The notes below the pieces were generated by a model. That model was not told where the DNA came from. It saw only the letters and a program-made list of their open reading frames with translations, and did not search any database. A stretch of DNA of 64,000 nt from Cladobotryum mycophilum. Lineage: Eukaryota; Ascomycota; Sordariomycetes; Hypocreales; Hypocreaceae. The stretch covers positions 5,890,001-5,954,000 of the forward strand of contig CM071589.1 in the NCBI GenBank assembly GCA_036429605.1. The letters run 5' to 3'. Position numbers and translations under genes: made by a program. How positions within the stretch are numbered: the stretch's first letter is position 1; each line of letters starts with the position of its first letter. Shown one piece after another: positions 43,125-55,889 of this stretch.

Positions 43125-45760
43125 CTATTTTGTAGCAATCACGCCATCCTTCTTCCCCGCCACCACAGACCGTGGAAGTATCTCAACTTTCCTGCTGAGA
43201 AGTCTGCGCAGCTCTGGGGTAATGACTCTTGTATCCTGCTTGCTTGCTGACTCTACGGTTTTACCCTTGTTCTTTTGTTGTTGTTGCTGTTGGGGGATGC
43301 TTGTGCTTGAGCCAGCGGGACTGGCGGAAGGCCGCTCGATGGCTTCGGTTCTTGGGGCTGGGAAGTTTTGCTTCTTGTCGACGGCCTCGACGAGACGTTG
43401 GAATCGGCGGAAGAGAACCTCGGCGCGGATGAGGGTTGATTCGAGGTCCATGGTGTTGGAGAGTTCGTTGACTGTTCATCATGTTAGCTAAAATAAAATC
43501 CACTCAATCAATCTGCTGCATTCTGTTACTTACTGTATTTCAACACCTCGTCAAAAGCCTTGAGATGTGTCATAATCACATCCCGATGCTTCTCCAAAAT
43601 GGCCAACGCAATAAACACATGAAATTCGGCAGTCAGATAGTCGGTCCAAAGACACTCCCAAAGTCTGAGCACGTCCGGCCACTCAAACTCGCGCTTATAC
43701 CACACTAGAATCATGCGGAAGAAGAAGAAAAAGTTTGTGCTATCGGCACTGTCGAGGTGGTTCCATAGCTTCGGGTCCATGAAGTGGACGAGTTGATCCA
43801 AGGCGAGCAGTTGGCCCCTCATGCCTGACTGGTCTCTCAAGAAGTTGCGCTCCATGCGGTCCATGAATTTTTGGAATGCCCAAAATGCTACTGCGTCATC
43901 CTGGACGACGGCATAGATGGGCGCCAAAAGATCAGACATGCCTTGAACATATCCAAGATCCTTGTTGTACTCGTTGTACGTAAGCAGCATCTCCTTCATC
44001 TGCTCGAGATGGACGTTGGTTCCGACATCAGCAAAGGGTGAGCTGGGATCCGGATGAGGCGTGTCTTCTCCCTGGAAGATGGCAACATGGCGATCAGTTC
44101 GGTGAACATCCTTTTCTGCAAAGATAGTTAGTGCCCCATGTAATCACAATTATGGCTGGGATATGATCTTACCGATTCTTCCACGCTGCTCTCGCCACCA
44201 TTCGCCGTCCTCTCCCTGACCTCCTTCGCCCTCTAGCCGCTCCCACCACGAACTCTTGAGTTTGTAATACTGATCTCGTAGAGAGGCGATGGTAGCTTTC
44301 CTCTCATCCAAGGTGCCATACCACTCATAGATGCCGAGCAAAAAGAGCCAAGCCTCCTTTCGAACTCCATCATCGGGGTCCAAGCCCCCATGGAATATGC
44401 GTTGCTTGACCTCATCAACAGTGACGGACAAACGGCCTGTCTCGCGATCGAAAAAGGTTTCCCATTCTTCCATTGTGAGAGGCTTCCTTCTTTCCTCAAG
44501 TGACAAGGAACTAGCGCCGTCGAGAAGTTCAAATTCGCCAACGTCAGTGTCCTCGAGACCCATGACATCTTGTGCTGTCCAGACTCTCTGTCTTCGATCC
44601 CGCTCACTCTGCTCCGCCATGCCCATGGCCCAGCGAGCAAGATACACCCTGGCACTGTCGAATTCATCCTGCAATGTCTGGACCTCTGGGTTTCTAAGCA
44701 ATCTTCTGACCTGAGGGGGCACGCTTGGATTCTCTGCCAAGTCATGAGCTGCTCTTCTCGTAAAGGTTGTGACCTTGCTAAACTTTTCCATGAGATTCCA
44801 TCCAGTTTCCTTGACAAACTTCATGAAGGGGTCCATTTGCGCATCTGGTCGGCTGGGGCCGCTGGCTCTATTTCCGTCTCGAATCGCCTGGGCGGCACCA
44901 CCGGCACCCGGTCTGAGTCCAAAGCCTTCCAAGTCTTCCTTGGTTGGCTCAATGAGGTAAATGTTTGGTTCGATTCCAGATCTTTCGATTTTGATGTACC
45001 GTCGAAGCCAGCGCAGGACTTCATCTGCGCCCCAGAACATTTGGCCTCCTTCTCCGAATGGGTCGAATGTGTCCCGGGCCAGCTTCTTCTTCTGCAATAT
45101 AGTGCTTTGACATTCATCGTCGTGGAAGAAGAGGGCAGGAAAGCTATCGCCACCCTTTGTGTTGATGATGACCGAACCATACCACCAACCAAGACTCGGA
45201 GGACGAACCAGAAGAGAGTATACGGCGCCCACTGGAACGGCAAAGGCATAGCCACCGATGGAGCCGCTATGTGTTGTCACCGTAGGAGGAGGAGGTACCA
45301 AGTAAGACTGCTTTGGTGAGTCTCCTTCACAAAGATCGACTTTGACGTAGATGCTTGCCGAGTCACCAAGAGCCGATTCGGGGATCCAGGCTAGCAGCAG
45401 GTCCGATGACGTTATGGAATTCGAATCTTGTTCAGATGAAGACGTGGGACGGCCATTTCTAGGGAGCTTCTGTTGGAGGAGGGCCATATACCCTGGAATA
45501 TTGTCTTTCGAGGATGGAGTTGGATGAACGTATACCTGCAGTAAGTATGTTAGATACTAGTCTATGAACTTGGGTTGGCTTGCCTAGAGCTGGAGATTGC
45601 GCACCTTGCTCTTCGTGAATAGCAATTTCACCCCCTTGCCAGTTTCCGTATGGGTGATTGTATCATATCCACCCTCTTCATCATCGCTCAAAGCATAAAA
45701 GCTGCCCGTAGGAGAGGCAGACCGAGCCGAATCATTTCGAGACGCAGATCCGGAAGCCAT
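43125..45760 (-). CDS. GYP7: Rab GTPase-activating protein Gyp7 (TBC domain)
   Basis: Gyp7/TBC1D15-type GAP for Ypt7/Rab7 at the vacuole. Model: exons 45760-45605, 45535-44173, 44115-43534 and 43471-43125; phases 0, 1 and 1 agree (815 aa). The N-terminal PH-like region contains the ALLQQKLPRN and YIKIERSGIEPNIYLIEPTK blocks. The TBC domain starts near RQRIFHGGLDPDDGVRKEAW. It has the Arg finger in IEKDVHRTDR (about 507, across a splice) and the Gln finger in YVQGMSD (about 563), then FAFWAFQKFMDRMERNFL-like and NFFFFFRMILVWYKREF blocks. The C-terminus has a Gln run and a basic end. Intron 1 uses a GTGCGC donor. Both catalytic fingers are present, so the GAP should be active. Confidence 0.94.
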
Positions 45761-46686
45761 GGCGAGAGCTGAAAGTACCCGACTCGAATCGCAGTCGACA
45801 GAACCTCAACTCAACCACGTATTTCCTCGATCGACTTGGAGTAGAAAGAACAAGTTGAAGATGCCGCCCTGGTTCAGATTCGAGTTTAAACCTTCATGGA
45901 TGGATGAGAGTTTTCACAGCAGCCTCCATACATTGAAATAACGGCACCGTGTGCTCGAGTTAAAGTTGCATGTGAGCTCCTCCATGTCATGGATGGAAGC
46001 GTCCAGTGGCTGAATGACGAAGGCAGACGCAGGTGCCCCGCCACAGGACGGCAGGTCACGCATGGAGGGGCATCATTGAAGTACATGTACATGAGCCACT
46101 GCAGAGTTTAGTACTAAATATCCCGTATCGATACTGAAGAATTATCGCAGAGGCGTCGTCAGTCATTCGCCGTGGACGAGTCACCAAGCTCCCTTCTAAC
46201 TCTTTGCGGCCAACGCCTATTTGACATTTGCTTGGTTACGTATCGATGTACGCAACATCAACACGAGCCTAGACCTCGACCACGAAGCAAGATTAGGTGT
46301 CATCTAGCTGGAGGACTATTATAGATTATTTTGCAATGTAGTAACGTATTCATCAATGAAGCCCATTTGTATATAACCTCACCATCACTACCATCCACAT
46401 AGTTAGATAGCCAGTTGTTAACATAACTGTTCGCTACCCGATACAGAACCGTGACACTTACCTAGTGCTCAGCCTTACCCTGATCCACTGCCAACATCAA
46501 ATACCACGATCCCGTCTAGGTTATCCTTGTTGGGAAACGCCCGGAACGTCACAGAAAATAATGAAGAAAAACATTAAGAGTAAAGATGATGCAGTAAAAA
46601 AATAAAGTAAGAGTATAAAAGAGATGCGTATAATATAGTTCCGAGTTGAATTTAATAACATGAGAACCTCTACATGTCTTTGAATC

Positions 46687-46876
46687 CCCTAAATGTCTAT
46701 TTATGACCATTATATCTATACACTACCATTCTATCTGTACATTGCCATTGCATCTGTACATTACCATCGTATCTGTACGTTTCTATTATATCCGTGCATG
46801 ACCAACATATCTATATGTTACTATGGTGTCTGTGTGTTACCAACGTATCTGTGGATTGGTGTTGTGTCTGAAGATT
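46687..46876. repeat. Degenerate 19-base tandem repeat, about 10 copies
   Basis: Units of exactly 19 bases, each centred on a TATCTGTA-like core (consensus ACCATnnTATCTGTACATT), run from 46687 to 46876 without length change. The copies differ mainly by transitions. No reading frame or mobile element is attached. Confidence 0.85.
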
Positions 46877-47770
46877 ACTGGCCATTACCAAAAGCAATGC
46901 ATATGGTATAGGTCTAAATTCAGCACGGCAAGTAGTGTAATAATAACTGCAGATACGTTGGATGGACATTTTTGGGTGAAATAGAAAGCTGATGCTACCA
47001 AGACTTCTGGAAGCACGCCCCTGCTCTCTGCATCAAAATACAGAAAAGAACTTGGATAGGTACACTCACAGTAAGATGTTAAAAGATATTGGTACTCTAA
47101 ATGCTTCTCGGGCTGGTAAAAACTTACTGATTAATACCTTGACCTTTATGATGGAGCGGTGGGCATGGGGTTTGGGGGTTTGCATACGACTAGTCTCATT
47201 GCATGATCTGGAAGGGTGCAGTAAAAGTGGCGAGTAGCCTAGTAAACCATCTCTCCGGTACAATACATATAAAGAAAGTTTGATACTATGAGCTGCCGGA
47301 TGGCTGCAGGCTCTCGCGTGCCTCATACACCCTCCTTTACCTGATATCGCCATCTCCATGTCAGAAGCCTTCAATTACATCGCCAAAAGTCAAGCCTCTA
47401 GCAGTTAACCCAAGCCCAAATATGCTTTGGGGATGATATACTTGTTGTGATGGTGAACAACAAGCAACAGAGATAACCTTTTCAGATCCAAAGCCAAATC
47501 TTCCACGAGTGCTCACAACCTTCCTATCATTGTATAGCCTGCAGGTAAACAGGCCTCTCCTTATGATACACGGAGATGGAGCAATGGGAAATTATCTATT
47601 GTTAAAGCGAAGAATAAACACCCGCTAAATCTTGATCCTGACTTGACACTTCCCGCCAGCTGGCATGCATCTGTTGCCGGACAAGAGTTCACAATGGGCG
47701 TGCTATTGTTCTTTTGTTCCTCACTTCTATTTTTCTTCCTTTCCTTTCTTCCATCTATGATCAGTCATCT

Positions 47771-47812
47771 ACCGTACATCGTTCACCGTACATCGTTCAC
47801 CGTACATCGCCG
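47771..47812. repeat. 14-base tandem triplicate
   Basis: Three copies of ACCGTACATCGTTC; the last one diverges at its end. It sits about 30 bases before the start codon of the BTB gene at 47839, in its probable leader. Confidence 0.85.
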
Positions 47813-47838
47813 ACAATCGAGCAACAGCCAGCGGCGAC

Positions 47839-48994
47839 ATGGCAGCAGTAGGTCATCCGCCTTCACTTACATGATACATAGTAGGCACTAATCTTTTGTG
47901 CAAGGTCGCAAGTACAGGCTCCGAGGGCGCTCAGGGTCCTCCCAGCGATGAAGTCGTGATACTCCACAAGAAGGGCGATGTAGTGCTCGTCGTCTCCGAA
48001 GGCACGGCGGGAAAGTCGGCCAAATTCTTGGTGCATTCCGAGGTCCTGCAAGCTGCTTCCGACTACTTCACGAGGCTCTTCAACCCGTTTTTCAAGGAGG
48101 GCGATATGCTTGAGACGGAAGAATGTCCGGAGATTGAGCTCAAAGAGGATGATCCGGCCGCCATGAAGATCCTGCTGTCACTGGTGCACTTCAAGGACTT
48201 TCATAAGTACGAGACCTTGACGCTGCGAGAAATACATGCCGTGGCCAAGCTTAGCGACAAGTATCTGTTCAATGATGCCCTGAAGCCTTGGTGTTCTCTG
48301 TGGGCCTCGATTTCGGACATTGATTTGTATTCCCCTAAAGATTACGGACTTTCCCTCGCTATAGCACATCTTTTGTTTGATAACAACACCATGTTCAACG
48401 TCATGGAAAGCATGGTCCACAATACCGTGCCTCATTTAGACAAGGTCTGGTCCAGCACCGAGTTCCTGGAAAACATACCCCAGCATCTCATAGGTAAAGT
48501 TAAAGTCTCTTCGGGTCTATCGCTGGCCTTGCAATCTAATGAGAGTGTTAGATATCATGAAGTCTGATATGTTGAGAGCAAAGAGCGATATCATGCGACA
48601 GATCAATCAAGTCGAACGCGAACTGCGCAAGTCCACAGACGTCTTCGACCACGTCGTTGGTACGAGGTGCATAAGTTGCTTCGCGTTTAGCGTAAACCAC
48701 AGAAAGCGCTGCTCGGAATGCATCATCGGGCAGAGTGAGGCTGAAACCTGTACCATGCCAGGGCGCATCCTCGAATTCTTCGACATCCTCTGCAAGGAGG
48801 AAATCTGGCCGTCGTTCAAGCTGAAGCTCTCCATCAGCGAAATAAAATGTCGGATCAAAAGAATCCCCCAGAGCCACAACTGCTCGGGTAGTGATCGCTG
48901 CCCGCTCAAGAAACAGCTCACGGCGCTGAGTCGAAATGTCCAGGGCATGACTGTGACTTTGGGGTTCAGTCGTGCCGACTTGGAGCGGAGGTAA
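47839..48994 (+). CDS. BTB/POZ-domain protein
   Basis: Model: exons 47839-47847, 47905-48493 and 48552-48994 (346 aa). The first exon has only three codons (MAA) before a GTAGGT donor; it is needed because the frame of the BTB exon has no earlier ATG. BTB domain: HKKGDVVLVVSEGTAGKSAK, FLVHSEVLQAASDYFTRLF, EIELKEDDPAAMKILLSLVH and AVAKLSDKYLFNDAL. After the second intron comes a helical stretch DIMKSDMLRAKSDIMRQIN and a Cys-rich part (CISC, CSEC, C..CPL). It is a paralogue of the BTB gene at 55890-57028, sharing the DI splice junction, CPLxxxxxxLS and the overall order. Fungal BTB proteins of this type are numerous and of unknown function; a Cul3 adaptor role is only inference. Confidence 0.85.
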
Positions 48995-50290
48995 CTTGAG
49001 AGATTTCAGGATCCTGACTGAACGTGGGAGATCAATCTTTCCGTAGGTGCATGAGAGAGAAAAACTGGGAATGGCCTCTGGGTGTTAAGATGAGAGGGAG
49101 ATTCCCTCAGAAGGATCATCAAGATGCGTGGTTGGGAGGGTGAGGCCGTGGATCTCTCTTTATCATATTATTCGAGGAACTATGGAGATGACGATGTGAA
49201 GGCAGACAAGATCTAACAATTAGCTAGCTTCCATATCCCGTTTATAAAGAAATCCTTTCCTTTTTTTAAAAAAGAATATTTATTTTATCCAGTAGACGAC
49301 TCAGATGGATGCTAAGCAGCCTACGAATGAGATGTAATCGAACCGTCTCAAACTTTTACCTGCCAAGAACACGCTTCATAACAGGATATTATAATTATCA
49401 GTTCGCTTCAAGTTGGAAACGAGGCATGTGGGAGAATAAAATACCAGATCAGGGCCTATGGCGAGGTAGTTAATAACGCCCGAGAAAGAGACGGAAACAA
49501 AAGAAGTAGACAGAGCAAGAGGAATAAACAGAAACAAGGGAAACAAACAGTAGCAAACAGAACCGTTGGATACAAAACAAATAAACAGACATAAAAGAAC
49601 CAGAAGGAATTGTCTGAAACTAAGAGACATAAGACCTACGAATCGGGCTGTCTACCAAGTTCAGTATTCCAGCGTCTATTTTCCACCCCTTCGCGAGGTG
49701 AGGCCAGAGTTAACTAATGGATCTTCATGGTCTGGCGTTTGCAGCGCTTATCAAGCTGGCGATGCTCCCAAATACGGTAAAAAAGGCTGATGCTCCGCCA
49801 CGATGGATCGTCGAAACTTTGTATGTTTTTTTTTGGCCAGGGGCGGCCATCGCGGCAATCTGTTTCCGCAAGCAACTAGAGATGATTAGTCCATTGTCAA
49901 ATCAGAGACGTTTGGCTCTGTCGTAGGAGAGTTGGCTATCTAATCCAAACAAAGCTCAGGTTGTTTGCAGATCATGGCTTTTCCCAACGCCTTGGTTTCA
50001 ACATCGCCATGCGGTGCTGAAACGAAGGATTTCACTAACATCCCACGGAAGCGCCATGCTGGTACCGTAAATACATAGCTGCGCTTAACAATAGCGATGG
50101 AGTGCAAAGTCTGCCTCGTCTAGTGAAGATCATGAGGGTGGTTGAAGCTGTCTAAAAGGACGCCTTCTTCCCCATTCAACATGGTTAAAGCGTGTAAATA
50201 TGAATGTTCTGGTTCCATTGTTCCACAGGCCTTTCTTATTCAAAACGAATGCATCAAATATTGCACGCTTGAGCTTGTCTTTTTGAGGAG
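48995..50290. other. 1.3 kb intergenic region
   Basis: No gene recognised. A T-run with AT-rich DNA at about 49255-49290 follows the BTB gene. The frame at 49566-49926 on the plus strand shows no domain. Confidence 0.5.
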
Positions 50291-51201
50291 ATGCATTCGT
50301 TCGGCATGCTGGCGTTTTATCTCACTAGATGCCTGGCCTTTGTGCGGCTAGCAACAGCAACGGATAAAGTCCAGGCATCATTTACTTTTCCTGTCCAGAA
50401 GGGCTTGCTGTTCTACGAACAAGACACGGTCAACGTGAGCTACACCTCCAACATTTCGAATGCAAGTCTCTGGACCTTTTGCTGGGAAGGGAATAACCAC
50501 AACACATTGGCGACATGTAAGTCAACCTCATCCAACTGTATCCGCCACCTACCTACCTAGGTAGACAAACATGGCTAACGTCATCACTAGTAAAGATGAT
50601 TCAAAAGGCCCAGCCATTCAATGGCTCAGAGTTGATCCAGGTCAACTTCAACATCAATTCGGACGAGTGCTGGTTCAACCTCCGCGACAACAACACCCAG
50701 GGGAGCGAGGGCGTGAATAACGTCCCGTTCTCCCTGACATCGAATCAGCGCAGCCAGACCACAATCAGACTTACGGGACCAGCGACAACATCCGCCGCGT
50801 CAACGTTGGGCCACTCGCCCACTGCCTCTGCGACAACAACGACAGGGAAGAATTCCCTCAAGACATCGCACTCGGGTGATGGAGACGGAGCCGGAGCCGG
50901 AGGCCTCAGTGCCGGGGCAAAGGCTGGCATCGGCGTCGGGGTTTCGTTGGGTGCGATTGGTGCGGCGGCAGCGCTGGCGGGCGCAGTGTTGCTGGCTCGG
51001 CGACGGTGGAGAGGGAAACAGGATGACGCGGTGGCTAGTCATGATGAGAAAGGCCATGAGGCTTATGACAATGGCGTGTCCAAGCACGGGGGTCTCCAAC
51101 TCCCCGTGGAAGCAGGGGCAGTACCACCACCGCCGCCGCCGCAGGAACTGGCAGCGCAAGAAGCTCCACAGGAACTACCGGGATGGAGTCCACAACGATG
51201 A
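50291..51201 (+). CDS. Single-pass membrane protein with Ser/Thr-rich ectodomain
   Basis: Model: exons 50291-50516 and 50591-51201, phase 1 (278 aa). The N-terminus MHSFGMLAFYLTRCLAFVRL looks like a signal peptide. The ectodomain (about 25-165) begins ATDKVQASFTFPVQKGLLFY and has several sequons (NVS, NIS, NAS, NGS), Trp/Cys positions typical of small fungal wall-associated ectodomains (LWTFCWEGNN, DECWFNL), then a Ser/Thr-rich stalk. One membrane helix follows a Gly-rich lead (GLSAGAKAGIGVGVSLGAIG, AAAALAGAVLLA) with a RRRWRGK stop-transfer. The cytosolic tail has a PPPPPP run and Glu/Gln. This layout recalls Mid2/Wsc-like or Skg6-type surface sensors, but there is no WSC cysteine pattern. 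Function unknown. Confidence 0.75.
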
Positions 51202-53657
51202 GATGAGAGATCTCACGGAAGACACAAGGCTGTGTATGGGGGGTGAGGTTATGACATGGGGCTGGTATAAACATGGGGGGGACACAATTGAGAACCTTGG
51301 GAATGTTCTTTCGGCGTTATTTGATACCAACAGGAGCGGCGTTTTTCAATGCAAGAACATGGAATTGAATGCACGAAAGAGACGCTGATTAGAAAATTGA
51401 AGAAAAGAAAAAACCGGAATGGTCAAGATTCGGCAAACAGCAAAGACTCCGAGCATCCCGGTCTGCTGAACTTGGAAACCCCGTCGGGATTCAATTGCTG
51501 ACATATATTAATACAATTCCAGGTTCTCGGAATATTCCGTGAAAGTAATAACCACAAGTAGAAACCGCATATTGAGTAGTAGAGAAGAGAGAGAGAAAAA
51601 GATGTATCCAATGTCCTATGGATGAAACGTAGTTCTGGCTGGCAGGCATTCAGGGGGCAAACTTCCCAGGGTTCCATGGTGTTATTCATCCATGGATCCG
51701 TTCGTTTAGTGCTTCCATGGAAGTTGGGTTCTATCGTTGAGGTAAGGCAAGGTAAGGTTGACGGTGCATGTGATTCCGCACTTGACTGTGCACACTGTAT
51801 GCAGTTGTGCGGCCACGATGCAACTTTGATGCATCCATGTCATAAACAAGATTTTTTTACCTTTGACGGCATCTTTTTTCCGTAATCTAATCTAGCTTTG
51901 ATTGCACCGCTCGCATCATCACATCAGGAAGTAACAGGTAGACCAAATGTGTCTATGAGAGGAAGATACATCACCACTACAAAGATGAAGATGAATATCT
52001 GGCTTCTGAAATTGAAATCTGCTCTGTAGATATTACTCCCATTCTCTTTTTCATTGCTTTATTTTCCCTCATCTTCATCATTTTTTATCATTACCTGTAC
52101 TGTCTGTCATCCTACATCCATTGACAAGGTGTCTCGGTCCCTGGCCAAAAGCGATGCCACCACGGTTCGCTCCACCACCACCACCACCAGAAGAAAAAAA
52201 AAGGTTGCAGAGTTGCAGTTTTTAGTCGCAACCTCTAGGTCATGCAATCACAATGGCATCATAGCATGCACTGCAAACTGATCAATAGAGAGCATTCAAG
52301 CTTTCATAGCCTTTTTTCCTTTTCTTAGCAAGGGGCTTCAAAATAACAGGTAATTGGTCCCGCATGCCCAGCCCAATTCAAGGGCAAACGGTCCAGGCGC
52401 TTCGATATACATCTCACCGGTTTTGCATAATGGGGTCACGCGACAACCATCGAGAACACTTGCGCCGACGCATTTGCTCAAAGGGATTCAGGTCTTGGTG
52501 ATACAGAAGTGGGGGTAGAAGCACGCGACAGCGAGAACTCTTTATCATGGGGGCTGTCTTTCCATCCAGGATACCAATTCAACATGCATGCAAGTCATCA
52601 ACAGCCCTCGGTTATTTCGGCCTGCAAGTTCTACTTTTTTCTTTCTTTTTTCTCTTTCTCTTCATCATGGACCGAATTCATGGCTTTTCAAGCCATCCAT
52701 TGCACCCGAGAAAACAACTAGTGCAGACGTTTTAAACAAACGTCTTGGTGTGCAAAGCATCATTGCGTAAGAAATTGGATGACCCGACCCAGTCGTCATC
52801 TCACATCCACTCAGCGGGTATTCGATCTCGGTAGGAGGGGAACGCAAGAATCTTGTCCGCCAGGTGTGGATACCATAACTATATATCCTAGCTGCAAAGG
52901 GTATATACAAGCGCAGTCTTTGCATTTTGCCCATTTTTTTTGCATGGGTCTTTATCATGGGGTTACAGATTGAGTAGGTCGAAAGAAATCGCGGACGAGG
53001 CGAGGGGGTATGCATGGGGCATCGTGAGAGTAAAAGAAAAAAGAAAATAACGTGAAAGAACAGCATCTACTATTCTCGGAATGGAAAGCAGAAAAGACGA
53101 CGAAACTAGGTTACACTAGCCATATCTGCTGAATGCTCATGAGCTTTCTAGAGCTTGGAATCGCGCAGCCATCACGCAAACGGCCCTATTCCAGGATGGG
53201 CCCATGTCGGTCCCCATCCCCTCCATCTTCATGTCTTGGCCTGGGCTGATTAGCATCTAGACAAACTAGACTGGTCATGTCATGTCAGTATCGCAAAAAA
53301 AAAGCCCCAAAGAATGTCTTGTAGATTGCGTACCTCCCTGTCCATACCTAGTAGCCTAGGTAAAGGCCGCCTCGTCTCCATCCCTTCGCCCTATTGCATT
53401 TCAGCTCTGGAGTCTTGCTGTAGTCCGTACTCCGACTATAGACGATTTGAATCAATATGGATGGGCTCCCTCCGTGCTTTCATCTACTTGTAGTATGCTT
53501 CTTTCGCACCTCCATGATTTTCTAACTCATTTCACTCCTTTCAGGTATTTTGAACTGTTGGTGTTTCCTGTAACATTACTAGGTCCTATCAAGATACATC
53601 TGTTTGTTAATGTTCTCTTGATTCGCATAATTTCTTACCTGTTACGATAATACCTAA

Positions 53658-53688
<31 letters not shown>

Positions 53689-53693
53689 TCACC
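51202..53693. other. 2.5 kb intergenic region
   Basis: No supported gene. T- and A-runs are scattered through it (52620-52680, 53030-53050). A (TTC)n polypyrimidine run at about 53658-53690 forms the leader of the PAP2 gene. A small non-coding RNA cannot be excluded by eye. Confidence 0.5.
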
Positions 53694-55130
53694 ATGACAG
53701 TCGGTGCGTTTCTCGAACCGCTTGTAGTGGTCTCACTCCTCTTTGGCGGTGCTTGGTTCAATCGTAACAAAGACTATGATTTCTGGACGGGCAGCCAAGG
53801 TTGGACCGATGAAAGGATTCTCAAGAAAAGGGACGATATCGACGGGAGGCTCGAGTCCGAATACAACGAACCATCACAAAAGGCTGGCCATTGGAGTTCA
53901 GCATCTAGCTCTAGTTCCGGCTCCTCTCCAGCTCTGGCCCCGTACAATGTGACGTTTAGCACTCGTCGACGCAAGATTCGCTTCTTCGGATACAAGAGGA
54001 TCGTCTCGACGCCAAACACACTTGTCTTCAAGGATCGCTTTCTTAGTCGTGTTCTTCAAAAGTTTCCCTTCCTTACTGAAGCGTGGTATTGGGCTCTTAT
54101 ATACTGGGTTAGTCACCACATCATCTCAATAAGAGGACTTACAACTAACTTGTGCTGACTCCCTTTCTAGGTCTATCAACTCGGCCGAGCCTTTACCGCA
54201 GTCACAATCGTCGAGGGCACCGTTCACGTCGCTCGCAAGCATGCCCTTCAACTCATTCATATCGAACAGCAACTGCATATCTTCTGGGAGGTGCCCTTCC
54301 AGCAATGGTTCCTCGCTCGCCCGAATCTGCTTCACTGGATCAATCGCATCTACTCCTTCATCCACATTCCCGGAACCATCTTCTTCCTCGTCGCTCTCTT
54401 CTACCTGACTACAACTCGAAAGCGATTTACGTTGGGCGGTCGGGGTGACAAGGATGGTATAACCGCTGGGCCAGCGCTTTATGAGGCCAGGCGTCGAACC
54501 ATGGCCATGTGCAATCTGATTGCCTTTGTCGTTTTCACTCTTTGGCCGTGCATGCCTCCTCGGCTGCTGAGCGACCCCAACTACAATGGCCCTGCTGCTC
54601 CCGAGGCCAAGAGCTTCGGCTTTGTCGACACGGTCCACAGTAACGAGGGTGAGAGCAGTGTCTGGACGACAAATAGATTTTGCAACCAATATGGTGAGTT
54701 TGTAACATGGATGCTTGGGTGCTTGACCCCCAGTCTTGCTGAACTCGGCCGACTAACCCATCTATTCGTAGCTGCCATGCCATCGTTGCATTTCGGCTAC
54801 TCTCTTCTCATAGGATTAACGATTGCCACTCTCCCGATATCCGGACTTCGTCCCAACTCATGGAAGCGAATGTTGATTGTAATCGCCGGCATGTCTTACC
54901 CTGCCCTGATTCTTACCGTTATCGTCGCGACAGCGAACCACTTCATCCTCGACGCCGTCGCCGGTGCTATTGTCTGCAGCATTGCATGGCACGCCAATGG
55001 CATCCTACTAAACCTCTGTGTTGTCGAAGATTATTTCTTATGGATGCTGCGAATGCATAAGCCCGTCAACTATACCGATCCGGAGACTGCTGAAGAGGTA
55101 GAACTACAGTCTAGCTTCTTGGAAGTTTAA
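53694..55130 (+). CDS. PAP2-superfamily membrane protein (Aur1-like)
   Basis: Model: exons 53694-54107, 54171-54693 and 54772-55130 (431 aa), phases 0 and 1. About six membrane segments: an N-terminal LVVVSLLFGGAWF, the WALIYWVYQLGRAFTAV segment across the first splice, IHIPGTIFFLVALFYLTTT, MCNLIAFVVFTLWPCMPPRL, and two in exon 3. Catalytic PAP2 motifs are AMPSLHFGYS (PSxH) and ATANHFILDAVAG (HxxxD), arranged as in Aur1 (inositol phosphorylceramide synthase) and related PAP2_3 proteins. The first conserved block is less clear. The true Aur1 of a fungus is usually better conserved, so this is probably a relative handling a lipid phosphate or phosphoinositol head group. A Ser-rich loop lies at about 68-80. 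Confidence 0.88.
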
Positions 55131-55889
55131 TCTTGTATCCAGGGGGGATTTTTCTTTTTCTTTTTAATGAATTGATCTCTGGATAACCTCTGGTTCAGAT
55201 GAAAGATATTGACTCTTTCGGTTCGGATATAATGAACATATGATGAATAGGAGGGTTAGGAAAATAGATATAGGGTAGTGGGCATAGCTGGCCTTGATGA
55301 ACAGCGCGTTGCGGATAGTGTTCGACGATAATGGTATGAATGATAATATAAATGTTTACAGAATTGCAACATTAGCAATAGAAAGCCTCGAAATAAATAG
55401 CACATAAAAGAAACCCAAGCACCACCTACTTTGTATACTTCCTCATACTAATCACGGTAATGTAAATAGTACATGCCTCCTCGGTGCTTATTCTAGCTCT
55501 TCAAATAGATAAGAAACAACCGGTCCTAGTTAAAGAAGGCAACGGATTTGGTCCCGTACTGGGTAGCGTAGTTTACCATTTGCTGGAGCAAGATTTCAGG
55601 GTTGTCTTGTCACCGGTTTGTATAGCTCGGTAGAAACCATTGTCATCTACTGTATTGTTTCGGTCGACCTCATGCGACCCCTAGTACTCGACTTTCCAGC
55701 CCCCATGACAACAGTTTTCGCATGAGTAAAGTTCCACCGATACGAGACTGTCAGTAGTGTTTTCGGCTCTTCTCCTAACCATAATTACTCTTCCATTTTC
55801 CCTCTCGTAAAACGCAACCATGGTATAACCTCATGTATCCCAGTCCAAGCAACCCTCCATTCCGGTGAAAGATGCAAACCTCGCCAGCT
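55131..55889. other. Convergent intergenic
   Basis: 759 bases between facing 3' ends, AT-rich at 55300-55480. No gene seen. Confidence 0.55.

Larger units (their letters stand above)
45761..47838. other. 2.1 kb intergenic, AT-rich, minisatellites
   Basis: No coding frame with domain or splice logic. It contains the 19-base degenerate tandem repeat (46687-46876) and a 14-base triplicate (47771-47812). The region is AT-rich around 46540-46900. Confidence 0.6.

Noticed and set aside
51202..53693. A hidden gene in the 2.5 kb gap
   Set aside because: No frame with a domain or spliceable exons was found. A non-coding RNA is possible but unsupported by visible structure.
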